The notes below the pieces were generated by a model. The model was given only the letters and a program-made list of their open reading frames with translations. It was not told the DNA's origin and searched no databases. Positions 11,661-23,524 of a stretch of 64,000 bases of DNA are shown here, piece by piece (the first letter of the stretch is position 1; the number at the start of each line of letters is the position of its first letter). Position numbers and translations under genes: made by a program. Origin of the DNA: Triglochin maritima. Lineage: Eukaryota; Streptophyta; Magnoliopsida; Alismatales; Juncaginaceae. The stretch spans positions 21,616,501 through 21,680,500 of the forward strand of contig OY821787.1 of NCBI GenBank assembly GCA_963682175.1, in the 5' to 3' direction.

Positions 11661-13069
11661 TGTTTGAGATTAAAGATTAAACCGCAAGTGCACGGCGTCA
11701 GTGAAGACACGGCAAGTATAGGTCGTTTCCACGATGAGGTAAGTAGCTTCTTGTTGGTACGAAATCAAGTGGTGAATAAAGGGAGAAGAGATCTGAGTAT
11801 GCTAATCTAAGCAACACTAGCTAGTAAGAAGAAAAGCGAAAGAAAGCAACCAACGAGTGATTCAAACTAAATTAAGACAACTTAATGCAAAGCTGCAAAT
11901 CAGGAAGAGAGACCCCTAAGGGGTGGAGTGAGTACACACATGTAATAAGATGGTGAAGAATGCATTCACTAGGCACAAATGTAGGTATTGTTTTCATGTA
12001 TAAGAAGTGTCTAATGGTTATGGCAAAACTATCAATCCAATCACTAACCTAGTTGATTAACATTCACATACACAAGTTGGTTATTTCAGAACCTAAACAA
12101 ACATGGGAGGTGTCTAATAGTTGTCGCAAAACACATCAAGTGAAGTGTTCTACTCTAAACAAGCAAGCATACATTCACATTTATCAACACATTTCCAAAT
12201 AAAGCATTCATTTCCATTCTTTAATGCATGTATGAACATTATCTCCACACCCAAAGGGGGATGGAACTACTCATTACTCATTAAAAAAAGAGAAAATGAA
12301 AATAAGGTAATTAAGATAGGAAATGGAGACATGCTAATTACTTCAACTAAGATTAAGACAAACAAAACAAGCAAGCATTAAAACAAAGACAACATTAAAA
12401 CAAACTATGAAGAATTATTTTATTAACATGACTCACATTCCAAGTATCATTCTTCTCCACCTTGAGTTTTGCTTCAAAACTTACTCCATGTAGAGAGAAT
12501 GCCACCATGCAATGAGTGAATATAAATGAGAAGGAAGAGTTCTATTTATAGGCATGAAAAAAGGTAATCGGGGACAATCCCCCGGTATGGGACTAAAACA
12601 CATACCATATATGGACTTAATACAACCTAAACTAACAACCAACGGAAGCATGTGTCATTTGGGGCCAAATGGACCGCCAATTGGCGGTTTGGGACAAGCA
12701 ATTGGTGGTCTCGATGGGCTTGATCGGGTATGGTTTTGGGTGGCTTGATTTCTTCATGTTTGGTGAACCCAATTTGGTTGTTGATGTTTGGGCCCGGTTC
12801 TAATTGCCAAATACTCCTCACGATGGTGTGGAGCATCTTGATTTGCTCATTGATCCTTTTAGTTTGACATCCAGGTCCCTCTCGCTTTCATCTCGGTCCA
12901 TAAGTCTTGCAACTTAGTCATTTTCCTTGCTTTTAAGTCCTTTTTGAGTCTCTTCTTCCCAAACCAGTGTATTCCTGTAACATAACCATAAAACTCTTTA
13001 CGTAGCTTTTCTTACGCTAAAAATAAAGGACATCAGACACAAATATATGCATGATATGATGTCAATCAA
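11661..13069 (-). repeat. N2 3' LTR
   Basis: Starts TGTTTGAGAT and ends GTCAATCA. Read on the minus strand it has a GCGG palindrome pair (12669-12710, decayed), a USE-like GTCCCATACCG (12583-12593) and TATAAATA (12543-12550), again with 32 bp between. The CCCC...GGGGTGGAG arms are at about 11910-11928 and 12244-12266. Confidence 0.92.
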
Positions 13070-13085
13070 ATACCCCCACACCTAA
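13070..13085 (-). other. N2 polypurine tract
   Basis: The minus strand AGGTGTGGGGGTATT abuts the 3' LTR. Confidence 0.8.
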
Positions 13086-14689
13086 CTTTTGCTATTCCCG
13101 AGGAAAACAAAGAAAGGGAAAAATGAAAGAAAGGAAAAACTCATTTGTAAAACAGGGAAATCGTAACTCACTGTCGTAGGAATCATGGTTGCATTTAGCA
13201 CTTTCAACAAGTCGTTAAATCCCCTTGTCACCAAGGAGGAGGAGTGTTGTGTCATGAGGGTTTTAGCGGATATACCCACAAAAGCCGAACATTCATGCAT
13301 TAATCAACCAAGAAACACAACTCGATGGACTCATTTTCATCGATCATTGGACACGGTAATTCTGCGGGCTGACTCTATATATGTAATCAGTCCACACACC
13401 TAGCCTAATGAACCATTCGTGCAAGTTAATTAAGGAATTAAGTGAAAGACATGGGTAACCTTATCATCCTCAAGTGACACAAAGTGTAAAGTCCATTAAG
13501 GTTCTTATTTGGCTGTTGTTTTTTTGTTTTCTTCATTCATAATTTTTTTTAAAGCATTACATTGGTTGTTGTTTGATTCTCCCCGGGTTGGTTTCGTGCA
13601 TCATTTCCTGTGAGGACTTACACTATCATGTACACCTTCCCCCAAATCTCCACATAGGGCGATCCCTACCACCCGTGTAATGGGACTTCGGTCGGTGCAT
13701 CCCGAGTCAGATGACTTGAAAGCACTAAGCACTAAGTCCGCTCGGACCTAATTTCCTGGGTAATAGGAGCCGTGCGAGAAGGGAGAACACCACTTATTTA
13801 TTTATTTATTTATTAAGATACATGGGAACCAAACACCCTACACTTAAAGTTTCATAACAAGATTTTAAGGGTCCCTGACTACGACAAACTTCCATATACT
13901 AATAGACACAAATTATTTGACTCACTCGGTTCAGGGTGGACTTTTTTATTTTTTTGATTACTGAAACCCTATGAATACTCGCCCCCTGAGGGAAGACAAG
14001 GGTGAATCCTTACGACTTGATAAGTCCTAAAGCCGGTATACTAGATATCCTAATGCATCATGTTCAAGTCAATTTTGGGAGCATCTCTTTTAATTGCCTC
14101 AAAATGGTTTTGCACATGCTAGACACACGCAAATCCCACAAAACATTTTCTTTCACAAACACATGAAGATTTTTGAAAGAAATGAAAATTTTAAAGCACT
14201 ACGCAAGCAAAAGAAGACAAGTCACCCAAGGATCATGGCAAATAGATATATCGATATTAAATGCAACACTCTAACATGACCCTAACAATACAATCAAAAG
14301 AACACAAAAACAAAAGGAGAAATACTCAACTATGTACACATGTAAAACACCCCCCACTTACTTCATGCATTGTCCTCAATGAATGTGAGTATTATACTAT
14401 ATGGATTTTTACATGAAAAAGAAAAGATCTAACCAACATGAAGCACAAGGAATGTTTCATGGTCATGTTGATGGACATAAACGCGAAGTCCCAAAAACCT
14501 GTGAGATACCTAAGAAGGGAGACAAATACGTCAAACAAGTGTGGCCCAAATACTCAAGGGTTGGGGCCACAAAAACCAATGCTCACTTGTGGGGTTTTGG
14601 GTGTTTTTTGTTGTTTTTCTCTTTCGTTTTTTTAAACAAGATATATACATCAACAAAGATATTCTCATAATCATTTGGTCAAGGAACAT
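13086..14689 (-). other. N2 3' untranslated region
   Basis: Homologous to 3758-5338 and to the plus-strand 3' UTRs of A2, A1 and N4. It contains the conserved block 13615-13790. No credible ORF. Confidence 0.8.
13615..13790 (-). other. Conserved 3' UTR block, N2 copy
   Basis: Same block as 4271-4447, with one arm of the small hairpin altered (GTAATGGG for GTAACGGG on the plus strand). Confidence 0.65.
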
Positions 14690-16825
14690 CAAATGAGAAC
14701 ATCGAGTCCTGCGGACCAGAGATTTACGAAGATGGGCCCGCTTCATTGGTACTCTGAGGTGTCATGAGGGTGAAAGGCCAAAGCTGAAAGGCTCGAACCC
14801 CTCATGATATTGGTTGGGTGTAGGCAACGTGAATGATTGGAGTTGTGTTGACTCACTAGGGTTTTGTTTCTCATCGAACAAAACCATCCAACCAATAGGT
14901 GTGTGCATCAAAATGAGTTTCTCAGGCTCATTCATGGGATGCGGCACACCTGCTTCACTAAGAATGGTGATTCTCCCCAAGTCATCCAACAAGGACCACC
15001 CAAACTTCTTTGTATTATCAAGCATAAGCTCAATTGTAGGTGGGTCCTTGTTGTAGTCAAGATGAAGCTCAAAAGGCTCAACGACCGTGGCACAAAGGGT
15101 AAAGACACCTTATGGTATGGTCATATGCTGAGGTGTGTCCCCCTCATTGACAATCTCAACTGAATCATCTAACAAACACTCCCTTTGTACATTCATGTTT
15201 GATGCCAGCTCGGTCTATTGCATTGCAAAGATAGACAACGAGTTTTCGTTGGGCACACAAATATTCTCAATGGGTTGCATTGGTGTTAGGGGTGTTTGTT
15301 GATTTTGTGGTGCTTTCTCTAATTGGCGGATGAGGTTGAGATTTAAAGGTTGGTCCAAAGACTCTTGTTGCCTACCAGAGTTGAACGCATGAAACTTAGC
15401 ACTCATGTTACCGAATGAGAGCTACATGAGACCATTTCTACAATTAATTAAGGCATTGGAGGCTGCCAGAAATGGTCTACCCAAAATCAAAGGTATTTGA
15501 GAGTGGGTGTTCGCAACATGGTTGGTATCGAGGACGACAAAATCTACTAGAAATATAAAATCTCCAACTTTCATAAACACGTCCTCAATAATCCCCTTTG
15601 GGACACGAATGGATCTATCCTCTAATTGGAGGGTCATCTTAGTTGGTTTGAATTCTTCCAAGTTCAACAACTGTTGATAAATAGAAGATGACAGGAGGTT
15701 GACCGCCGATCCTAAATCAAGCAATACGTTACTTATGCAAGTGTCCCCTATCGTACACTAAATTGTAGGACACCCAGGGTCCTTGTACTTTGTGTATGTG
15801 GGATTGGACAAAAGTGAGCTTACACTTGCAGCGAAGAATGCTTTGTTAGGAACATTGGTCTTCCTCTTGGTTGTGCAGAGATCTTTCAACACTTTGGCAT
15901 ATTGAGGTATTTGTTGGATGACATCCAACAAGGGGATGTTAACCTTCACTTGTCTGAAGACCTCTAATATCTTATCCATTGTGTCACTCTTCTTTTTGGT
16001 TAACCTACTAGGATATGGAGCTTTCGGCAGGTAGGTTTTTTACGGTGCCTGAGAAGGAGGCGTTGGTGTATTACCCTCACCCACAACTTCCTCCTCACCA
16101 TCATTCCCACTGAGGGGCTGCACAGATGGTGGTGGTGGCAAGGAAATGTTGTCAACCTGCTTTCCATTCCATAAGGTTACAATGACATTGACATGGTGAA
16201 CAGGTTCCTCCACATGATTCACTTGCCACCCCCGAGGTACCAACTATCATTTTTCATGTGTTGTTGTTGGTACATACGAGGTTTAGCCTCAGGCTAGCTT
16301 GGCAGAGTCCATCTATCTCTCTCATCTACAAAGTGAGCTAATTGGTCCATCTGAAACTGTAGAGATTTGATGGTCCGCTGATTTGTAGTGCGAACTTGAC
16401 TTGTGGATGACATAAAAAATTTCATTGAATTCTAAACTCCATGAGTCAAGTTCTCAAGCGAATTCAACTATGGGTTTCCATGTTGTTACAATTTGGGAAA
16501 CCCAGTGGGTTGGTGATCTGGGCATGGGGTGGATGAAAAGCCTGTGGATGCATGGGAGGTTGGTGTGGCATGTTAGGAGGCCTAGAGAAGTTTGAAGGAC
16601 CACCCAGGACATTATTTTGGTTCCATGAGAATTTATGGTCGTTCCTCCATCTAGGATTATATGATGATGAGTAGGGGTCATTCCTGGATCTATCATAGAT
16701 GACATTCACATGTTCCATCTCAGGAGGAATGGATGCACACTCGCCTCCTACATGACCTATCCTACCACACAAATGACAAGGAATCAGACTAGATGCAGAC
16801 ATATGAGACACACCTTGTTGGTTTT
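14690..16825 (-). pseudogene. gag-pro: N2 Gag-PR-tail polyprotein, 3' two-thirds (broken)
   Basis: Minus-strand remains of the N-class frame. Zinc knuckle CHLCGRIGHVGGEC is in 16464-16958, the pre-protease region in 15758-15979 (NIPLLDVIQQIPQYAKVLKD), the protease in 15422-15724 (LDLGSAVNLLSSSIYQQ; ILGRPFLAASNALINCRNG), and the N-class tail in 14762-15025 (PTPNQYHEGFEPFSFGLSPS). Stops and frameshifts divide these pieces. The frame is interrupted at 16825 by A2 and continues at 33851. No RT or integrase sequence lies between tail and LTR, confirming the N-class layout in an older copy. Confidence 0.88.
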
Positions 16826-18188
16826 TGATTGACATCATTTCATGCTTATATTTGTACCTTATATCCATTCTCTTACACCTAAGCAATTCTATGTGACGAG
16901 TTTTATGTTTGAATTTCAAAAATAAAGAGGTTTGAAGAGAAGAGCCATGAAAGGACACAAAAGCAGGAAAAATGACTTAATTGTGAGACCTGGGGACCAA
17001 GATGCAAGGGAGAAGGACCTGAACGTAAGACAGAAGGACCTAAGAGCAAAACAGGAAACTCTACACCATCATGGGGAGTATTTTGTCAATTCGATTCGGG
17101 TCGGAGCTCCACTAAACAAAGTAGATGCATCCAAGACCAAGAAACACTCCAAGCAAAGCCCACAACCAAAACCAATCGGATCTGAAGTTTATAGGCCGCC
17201 AATTGGCGGTCAGGATCAGCCCAGATCCGCTAAGCTTTCTCCTGGACTTGTATTAATGTGTGTTTAGGCTATTTTTTGTATTGGTTTTGTCCCACATCGG
17301 GGGATTGTCCCGGATTAGCTTTTTCCATGCTTATAAATAGAACTCTTCACCTTCCATTGTATCTATCTCTCTCTTTGGTGGCCTTCTTCCCTACTAAGAG
17401 TGAAGCCTTGAAGCAAAACTCTGGTGGAGGAAGGGCTGCTTGTAATTTGAGTGAGCTAATAATAGATGTTTTCATGAGCTTGTTAATTCTTGCTTAGTTA
17501 ATTTCCTTTAATGTGTTTGCTTTGGTGCTTGTTTTGTTTTATGCTTCTTTAATATTTCTTGCTTGATTAGTATAGTTTCATTTTAGTATAATGTTTCATT
17601 TTATTAGAGTAGTTAGTTTAAATATGTGTGAGTAGTTCCATCCCCTTTGGGGGTGGAGTAGATGTGTGTACATGTTATGTAGATGGTTTGAATGCTTAAT
17701 ATGAATGTTTTGTGTTGATATTAGTATGCTTGCTTGAATTATTAAGAACCTTACTTGATGGTTTCTGCCATAGCTTAGGTACATTGCAAGCTTGTCTAAG
17801 TGTCTTAATAACAACCTTGCATTGCTCATATTATTCACATAAGTTAGTGTTGTAAATGATAGGTTTTGCCATTAGGTACCTCTTATGCATTAACAAACAC
17901 TAACTAACTTGAGCTTATAGTACGCATTCAACACCACACTTATTTCATGTGCACACACACACACTCCACCCCTTAGGAGTTTCCATTCCTGTCTTTTTAT
18001 CTTCTTCATTAGTTGTTTAGCTTAGTTGTTTAGTTATTTCATTTCAGCTTGCTTGTTTACTAGTTTAGATTAGTGTAGTGTAGTGTAATACATCTTTCTC
18101 TCCTTCTTTTACCTCTCGCCTTCGAACAAACAATTGTCGACACACCTCCCAGTGGACGACCCGTATTTGCCACCGCTTCAACGCGGCC
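16826..18188 (+). repeat. A2 5' LTR (3' end missing)
   Basis: Matches 32474-33850, with roughly 2 percent difference over the stretch compared by hand. GCGG palindrome at about 17194-17211, GTCCCACATCG at 17289-17299, TATAAATA from 17332 (32 bp between). Arms of the CCCC...GGGGTGGAG inverted repeat lie near 17641-17660 and 17966-17982. The last ~40 bp and the primer site are absent; the break falls at a shared GCC/CC. Confidence 0.9.
17289..17340 (+). promoter_or_regulatory. A2 5' LTR promoter: snRNA-type USE plus TATA box
   Basis: GTCCCACATCG, 32 bp, TATAAATAG. This is the same pair as in the N-class LTRs, although the LTR bodies of the two classes have diverged. Confidence 0.6.
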
Positions 18189-18872
18189 ATGCCTCCCTTT
18201 CATGCTTTCCGAAGAACTCTCCTTGACACATGGACTTAAGGAGCATTCGGGATGGGATGTGAAGACCCCTGTTGACAATCTGACAAAGGTGCCACAACTC
18301 TATGCCATGGTGAGGGTATGAGGATAGTAGCTCCTTGAACCTCTCTAAGTATGCATGAAATGATTCGATCTCTTGTTGATAAAACGAATTGATTTCGTTT
18401 ATCAATTTTTGAGTCTGATGATTTGGAAAGTACTTCTTGAGGAATGTAGATTGAAATTCATCCCAAGTCCTAAAGGCATTCGCCTGGTTGCCGTACAACC
18501 ACTTCTTGACATCATCCTTTAGTGCAAAGGGGACAAACCTATGATGGATGGAGTTTGTGCTAAATTGTTGCAGCTTGAACATAACATAGACCTCCTCAAA
18601 TTCCCTGAGAAAGATATAGGGTCACCCTTCCCAGTGAAGTGAGGGAGCATGGAGATAAACTGGGGCTTAACCTCAAAGTGGTTCCCATTCGCCTCTGGCA
18701 ATACGATGCAAGAGGGTAGAGCAGTGCGACTCGGATAGCATCAATCGCGGAGGGGAACAGGAGCCTGGGGGACCAATTGATAAGGTTGTGGACTCCCACA
18801 TATGAGATCAGAGGGTGCTGGAGGTCTAAAACCCGAGTCACCCTCGTATGGTCGACGATTAGTCATCATCTT
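18189..18872 (-). pseudogene. gag: Duplicated N-class gag fragment lodged behind the A2 5' LTR
   Basis: On the minus strand this encodes the N-class Gag core (MPEANGNHFEVKPQFISML; FALKDDVKKWLYGNQ; FPNHQTQKLINEINSFYQQ; CPHHGIELW-like region). It is a close copy of N2 gag at 34053-34730, which lies just right of the A2 3' LTR. The left copy thus repeats the right-hand arrangement of LTR plus flanking gag, minus about 240 bp at the junction. It keeps about 12 bases (near 18575-18590) that the right copy lacks. This suggests a duplication by recombination or repair inside the nest, not a separate insertion. Confidence 0.85.
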
Positions 18873-18884
18873 GGGACAAGTTTT

Positions 18885-19879
18885 TCTTAGTTTCAGGGAA
18901 CCATTGGATCAAGGGGAGGCTACTGGACAAGTTTGAGGAACAAAAGCTCCAAAAGAACCGCCAATCAGCGGTTGGGGACCGCCAATTGGCGGCCTGGTGA
19001 GGGTTTCGTGCTTTCAAATTTTTTCTGGTAGTTAGTTCTGTAATTTGTGTTATCTGGGAGCCCTATTTTGCATGCTGTGACTTCTCGTTTGCTCCCAGAT
19101 CATTAATCACTCCCCCATTAATCAACTTGGCCTTAAAATCCAAAGCAAAAGACTAGACGTTCTTATTTGTTTAGGTCACGCATCATGTATTGACTTAGGC
19201 ACGTAGTTGTCTTTTCTTTTAGCTTTATTTTCAGTTGTTGAGCGCTGACGTGAGGTACGCAATTTCCTACACTCATTCATTCATCTCGTATGCCCATGCA
19301 TTAGTTAGTAGGAATTGCATCAGGAAAAGAGTGACCGAGCGTTTGATTGGAGCGATTGATTGCTAGATTTAGGATCAAAACGCTATGAAGGAGGGGTTGT
19401 CCCATACAAGATAAGGTGGGGGATTTCATCACCCTTTCCTTGGCCCCAAAAATCACTCGTATTCAAGCCTTAACTACAAGCAAGTAGACATTGGCCCTAG
19501 GATTGCGGGCGCACTAGGAGAGTAATCTAGTTGAGACTGTCATGGCCTGATCGACGTTGCCTACCTTGTCGATAGTAGGAGGTACTGGATCTCCGGATCT
19601 GGTATCACTTGCTGGGCATTGTTGTCCTCGTTGTAGGGAGGTGAGGCGTGTCGAGGCTAGTGACCTCGAAGTTAGGCATCGTCTAGCCTAAGGACCCATT
19701 GCCTTACATTGTTTGAGCCGTGCTTGCTAGTTAGGCTTGTTCCTGATCCCACTACCCACGCTAGCTCAAGGGATTCTTCCCTCCTCACCTTAGTCCTCTC
19801 CTCATCTATTCTCTACGTATAGTCTCCTCCTCTAGTACACCTTCTGTTGTGTGTTGTTTAGAGTCGAGTCGAGCATTTT
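18885..19879 (+). other. A2 5' leader (primer site lost)
   Basis: Joins the gag fragment at about 18872-18885. Double GCGG palindrome at 18957-18993; conserved leader core at about 19495-19690. It ends at the Met-x-x-Trp Gag start. Confidence 0.85.
18957..18993. repeat. Double GCGG-type palindrome in A2 leader
   Basis: Forms ACCGCCAATCAGCGGT and GACCGCCAATTGGCGGCC in tandem. Equivalent to 9344-9382 and 47994-48031. Confidence 0.75.
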
Positions 19880-20137
19880 ATGCGGGATTGGGCTCATTCT
19901 GGTGAGAGTGCTCGACTAGAGAGAGTGCATATTTCTGAGATGGACGGTCTTGGTCATCGACCATCTCCGACTCATGCTCCTTTGGAGCAAGAGGCCGAGT
20001 CGTCTCGTGGTGGCGAGGGAGACCGGGTTCCATACATGGAGTACATCGGTCCGCTCCCGCCACCACGTACACCTCCTTCTCCTCCTCCTCTAACTCGAGA
20101 GGCAGGGATATTCGGTGAGGATCGAGTTCTTGGTGCA
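19880..20137 (+). pseudogene. gag: A2 gag, first segment (before CACTA)
   Basis: Opens with MRDWAHSGESARLERVHISE (conserved Met-x-x-Trp start) and a Pro-rich linker. It is cut by the CACTA transposon inside codon context V-L-G-A; removing the insert and one GCA restores continuity with 25774 onward in the same reading frame. The first 86 codons are open. Confidence 0.85.
20135..20137. other. TSD of the CACTA element (left)
   Basis: GCA here and at 25771-25773. The uninterrupted homologue at 1041-1056 in A1 reads through with a single GCA. Confidence 0.85.
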
Positions 20138-20152
20138 CACTACTACAGAAAA
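20138..20152 (+). repeat. CACTA left terminal inverted repeat
   Basis: CACTACTACAGAAAA. The reverse complement of the right end begins CACTAGTGCAGAATA, so 12 of 15 positions match. Confidence 0.85.
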
Positions 20153-20155
20153 GGG

Positions 20156-20512
20156 AATATACGTCGGATATAAGCACTCCCTGATCCGACGTCTATCTGT
20201 GCGTCATCTATACATAGACGTCGGCTATCGTATCACCGACGTCTTTACCTAACGAATATACGTCGGCTATATATAGTAGACGACGTTTATTCGTTAACGT
20301 ATAGACGTCAGTCTCTCCAACACCCGACGTATATTCGTTAGGGATAGACGTCGGTGATATAAAAGACGACGTATATTCGTTATGGATAGACGTCGGTGAA
20401 CTAACATACGACGTCCATTCTTAATGAATATACGTCGGATTCTATATAAACCGACGTATGTTCCTTTCTTCGTAGGAATATACGTCGGCTAATAGAAACA
20501 ACCGTCGTCTAT
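20156..20512. repeat. CACTA left subterminal repeats
   Basis: About a dozen direct and inverted copies of a motif close to ATAGACGTCGG or ATACGTCGG, centred on the palindromic core ACGT. In En/Spm elements such arrays bind the TNPA-type protein; that role is inferred here. Confidence 0.85.
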
Positions 20513-20853
20513 TACTAAACCTGGACAAAACAAAATAAATAGCATCCGACGAAATTGTTTTTAGTTATCGTGTTCGTGTACATACAACTGCACCAAATTC
20601 GTTCACCTATCAATTTGTTCACAAATACTCACAATTTCATCCACATATACAAGCACAAACAAACAAGCATACATGCACCACAAACATACAACCATACATG
20701 CACAAACATACAAATCATACACAATTGACATTCAACACACTTGCAATTAATTCATTCTAAAATTAAGGCGATTATATTAAGGCATAAAGTGTAGGTTCCT
20801 ACAAGTTCACTTGTTAACTAAATTACAAAAAATACTATTGGCAGGAGAACCTC
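20513..20853. other. CACTA 3' non-coding region of the Ulp1-type gene
   Basis: AT-rich stretch with many caaacatacaa-like low-complexity words. No ORF. Confidence 0.5.
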
Positions 20854-23458
20854 TTAGTTCGTCAGCATGTTTCTGATGAAATAGCGAGCCCATCGGTCGC
20901 GAGTTTCATCGAGCTCCTGTTGCGAGAAGGGATCACTACTTTTTGGGAAAACCTATCAAAAAAATACAAGTGTGTTGAATATTAATAACTAAATATTGAA
21001 ACTACACAACTATACAATTGAATAACGATCTACATTACCTCGGATAGGCATACGTCTTGAGTTGCCAATTCGAGGATTTCCTCCATGTATCTCATCACGT
21101 AGTAACCGCATTCCGTATTTCCAACCTGCTTCCGGTACTACAAACATAGGAATTCGCTAAATATTTGTTCCTAACTTAATTAACAAAAATGGGATAGAAC
21201 GTACTCTCATTCCATGCCATGTTATTCCTGCTTTTGTGGTTGTTCTCCTACCACCTAAAGCTCTGTAAACCTTAATTGCCCTGAGTAGCACAAGTTAAAA
21301 TATCATTCAATAATACTAATAAAAATCCACGAATTACTTTATTCATGACTAAACGAACTTACATATTTAGAAGTTTCTTTATTGAGTCCCTTGGTATATT
21401 CGACCCCAACGGATCAAACCAATATGCCGAATTAGTCGTGGGGCATACAACGACAAGCATCCAATGAGCCCTGTGTTATATATATAATTAGAAGCTTATT
21501 ACAAAATAAAATTTCACTTTGAATTACAAAGTTTACCTCTCATGATAAGGGAGCATATAATATTTTTTTTCTTCTTCTTTAAAGAATGTCCCAAGTTGAC
21601 CCGATTTATCGTCATTCCTGTATATATATGTAGATGGACTGATAAATCCAAATACTTGATCCTCGGGAAAGATTGATCTTCTGGCGTCGTAAAGATGTCT
21701 ACAAGTATAAAAATTATAATTTATTACAGTTTTGATAAAATTATTCAATACTTTTCATTGTATACAAAAAAACACTTACTTCACTTGCACGTCGATAATC
21801 ATGATACACAACGAATCCATCGCCATGAATTGCATGATGTCCTCTTTGGTGACGTACAAAACGGGAGGCAACCCTTTATCCCCCTCCCCCTCCAAGTCCC
21901 AGGTACTTAGGGATTGTGCTTCCCTACCTACCATACATTGATACAACATTTTGCACCTACTTGGAAGCGAATTAATGTTGATCGGAGATTGGTTGTTTGA
22001 CCCTTTGCTCCGGGGGCTTGACACCTTACAGATATGTATACAACCGTTAAAATACAATTGTTAACAAATTTGAAGTTTAAAGTCTTTCAAAGTTAAACTA
22101 TACCTCATGTTTGTCGTTTAGCTCTACTAAATAACTAGGCCACCGCACGAACCCACCGATAGCATCGCCGAGAGTAACAATCTCTTCTTCCGGAAATGGC
22201 ACAAAAGCACCAGGATCTAAGCAACTCTCAACTGCAACCTTCAATTCTCCCTCTCCTACCTCTGTGAAGTGGTGTCGGGAGATGTTATAAACTTTCCCGT
22301 GTCCCACCAATCTTTGATCAGGGTCTTCGACAAATAAAGCACATCTAGATCCATCCACGAACTTTCCAAACGAGGGACCATCGACCAGGGCCAATTCTCG
22401 AGAATGAGACACGAAATCATCTTGTCGATCAGGGTGGAACACTGGCGGAACTGGAGTAGTCTCCGCGGAAGAACCGGTCTTACGACGGGTAGGAGAAGTA
22501 GGCAAACGATCCAATCTCTCCAAAACCAGTTTCAACGTATTCTTCAAATCTGCGATCTCTTGCTGGCATTTGGTATGACCAGTCGACGAAGTAGACCGTT
22601 GAGTCTTCCCATAATATTGTCAAAGTCCAACTGTACTCCCTACCCCTCTCACACGACCGGGGTGTTCGTCGTTTCCCAAGGCCTCGCGTAGAATATCATT
22701 CCGACCATCGGAAGCAAATTCACCTTGAGATTCTCTCAACTTCAGGGAGTCCTAAGTTTAAAACAATATTTACTAACATTTGAAAAATATAAAATTAATG
22801 ATTCTGAATTAATAACATATATATAAGTGATGCAACTTACTATCTTCGAGCCGATCGCTTGCGACTCGTCTGTGACGTACTTCCCTCTGGAGTTTACTCT
22901 CGCTCTCTTCCAAGAATCACAACGAGCTACGGGAGAAGGAGGAGATAGGTTACTTGCTTGCTCCTCACTCATACCGGAGTCAATTGCCTCCTGTTTCTTC
23001 TGAGCAATTTTTTCAGCCATCATTTGTGCTTCTAATTTTTGGTACCCCGCTCGAGACATACGATGGGTATACTTGTTAGAAGATCTAATCTTTTGGTTTT
23101 TTGCTCGGATGGCCTAAAATCTTTTGGAAGAAAACTTTTCAGCCATATCCTGAACCATTTCCTCTAAGTGATCTTCCACACTAACATCTTCTCCATCATT
23201 CTTGGAAAGACTAAATGATTCATTTTCACCGTGCCATATCCACCGTCTGTAATTTGGGTCGAAACCTTTCTCAAACAAATGATCTTTCATTTTCCGAAAA
23301 GTCAACACTGACATATTATGACACTTATTGCACGGACAATACGCAATGTCGCTGTCTTTCATTTTCTTAGAATGTTTTTTGGCAACCTCTAAGAACATAT
23401 TCACTCCGTTCTCATATTCATCACTCAATCTGTTTGAAACAATCCACTCTCGATCCAT
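20854..23458 (-). pseudogene. CACTA TNPA/Ulp1-type gene, multi-exon, two in-frame stops
   Basis: Read on the minus strand. 23458-23117: transposase-associated domain starting MDREWIVSNRLSDEYENG, with Cys/His motif YCPCNKCHN. An in-frame TAG (23116-23114) is followed in frame by a Transposase_24-like segment (MSRAGYQKLEAQ) with a donor at about 22843. Next exon ~22752-22110: ALGNDEHPGRVRGVGSTVGL, a TGA at 22622-22620, a Leu-rich helix, then a domain with CALFVEDPD and a WPSYLVEL end. Further exons ~22020-21782 and ~21700-21540 (HLYDARRSIFPEDQVFGF). A Ulp1 catalytic region follows: HWMLVVVCP (His 21466-21464), WFDPLGS (Asp 21415-21413), and QVGNTECGYYVMRYM (Cys 21110-21108). The stop is at 20856-20854. 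The protease triad is intact. The direct join of the two N-terminal domains suggests an internal deletion that removed the DDE transposase. Confidence 0.8.
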
Positions 23459-23524
23459 TTCAATATAAACAGAGGCAAAAATGATAGTTATTATTGCTGA
23501 AAATAAATAAAATTTCAATTTAAA

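Noticed and set aside
12121..12381. ORFs in LTRs such as this 86-codon frame and the 66-codon frames at 2357 and 9567
   Set aside because: They recur only because LTRs recur, and lie in R/U5 sequence; no evidence of coding.
18120..18190. A gene end at the LTR-gag junction near 18188
   Set aside because: The apparent frame arises from fusion of LTR and inverted gag sequence.
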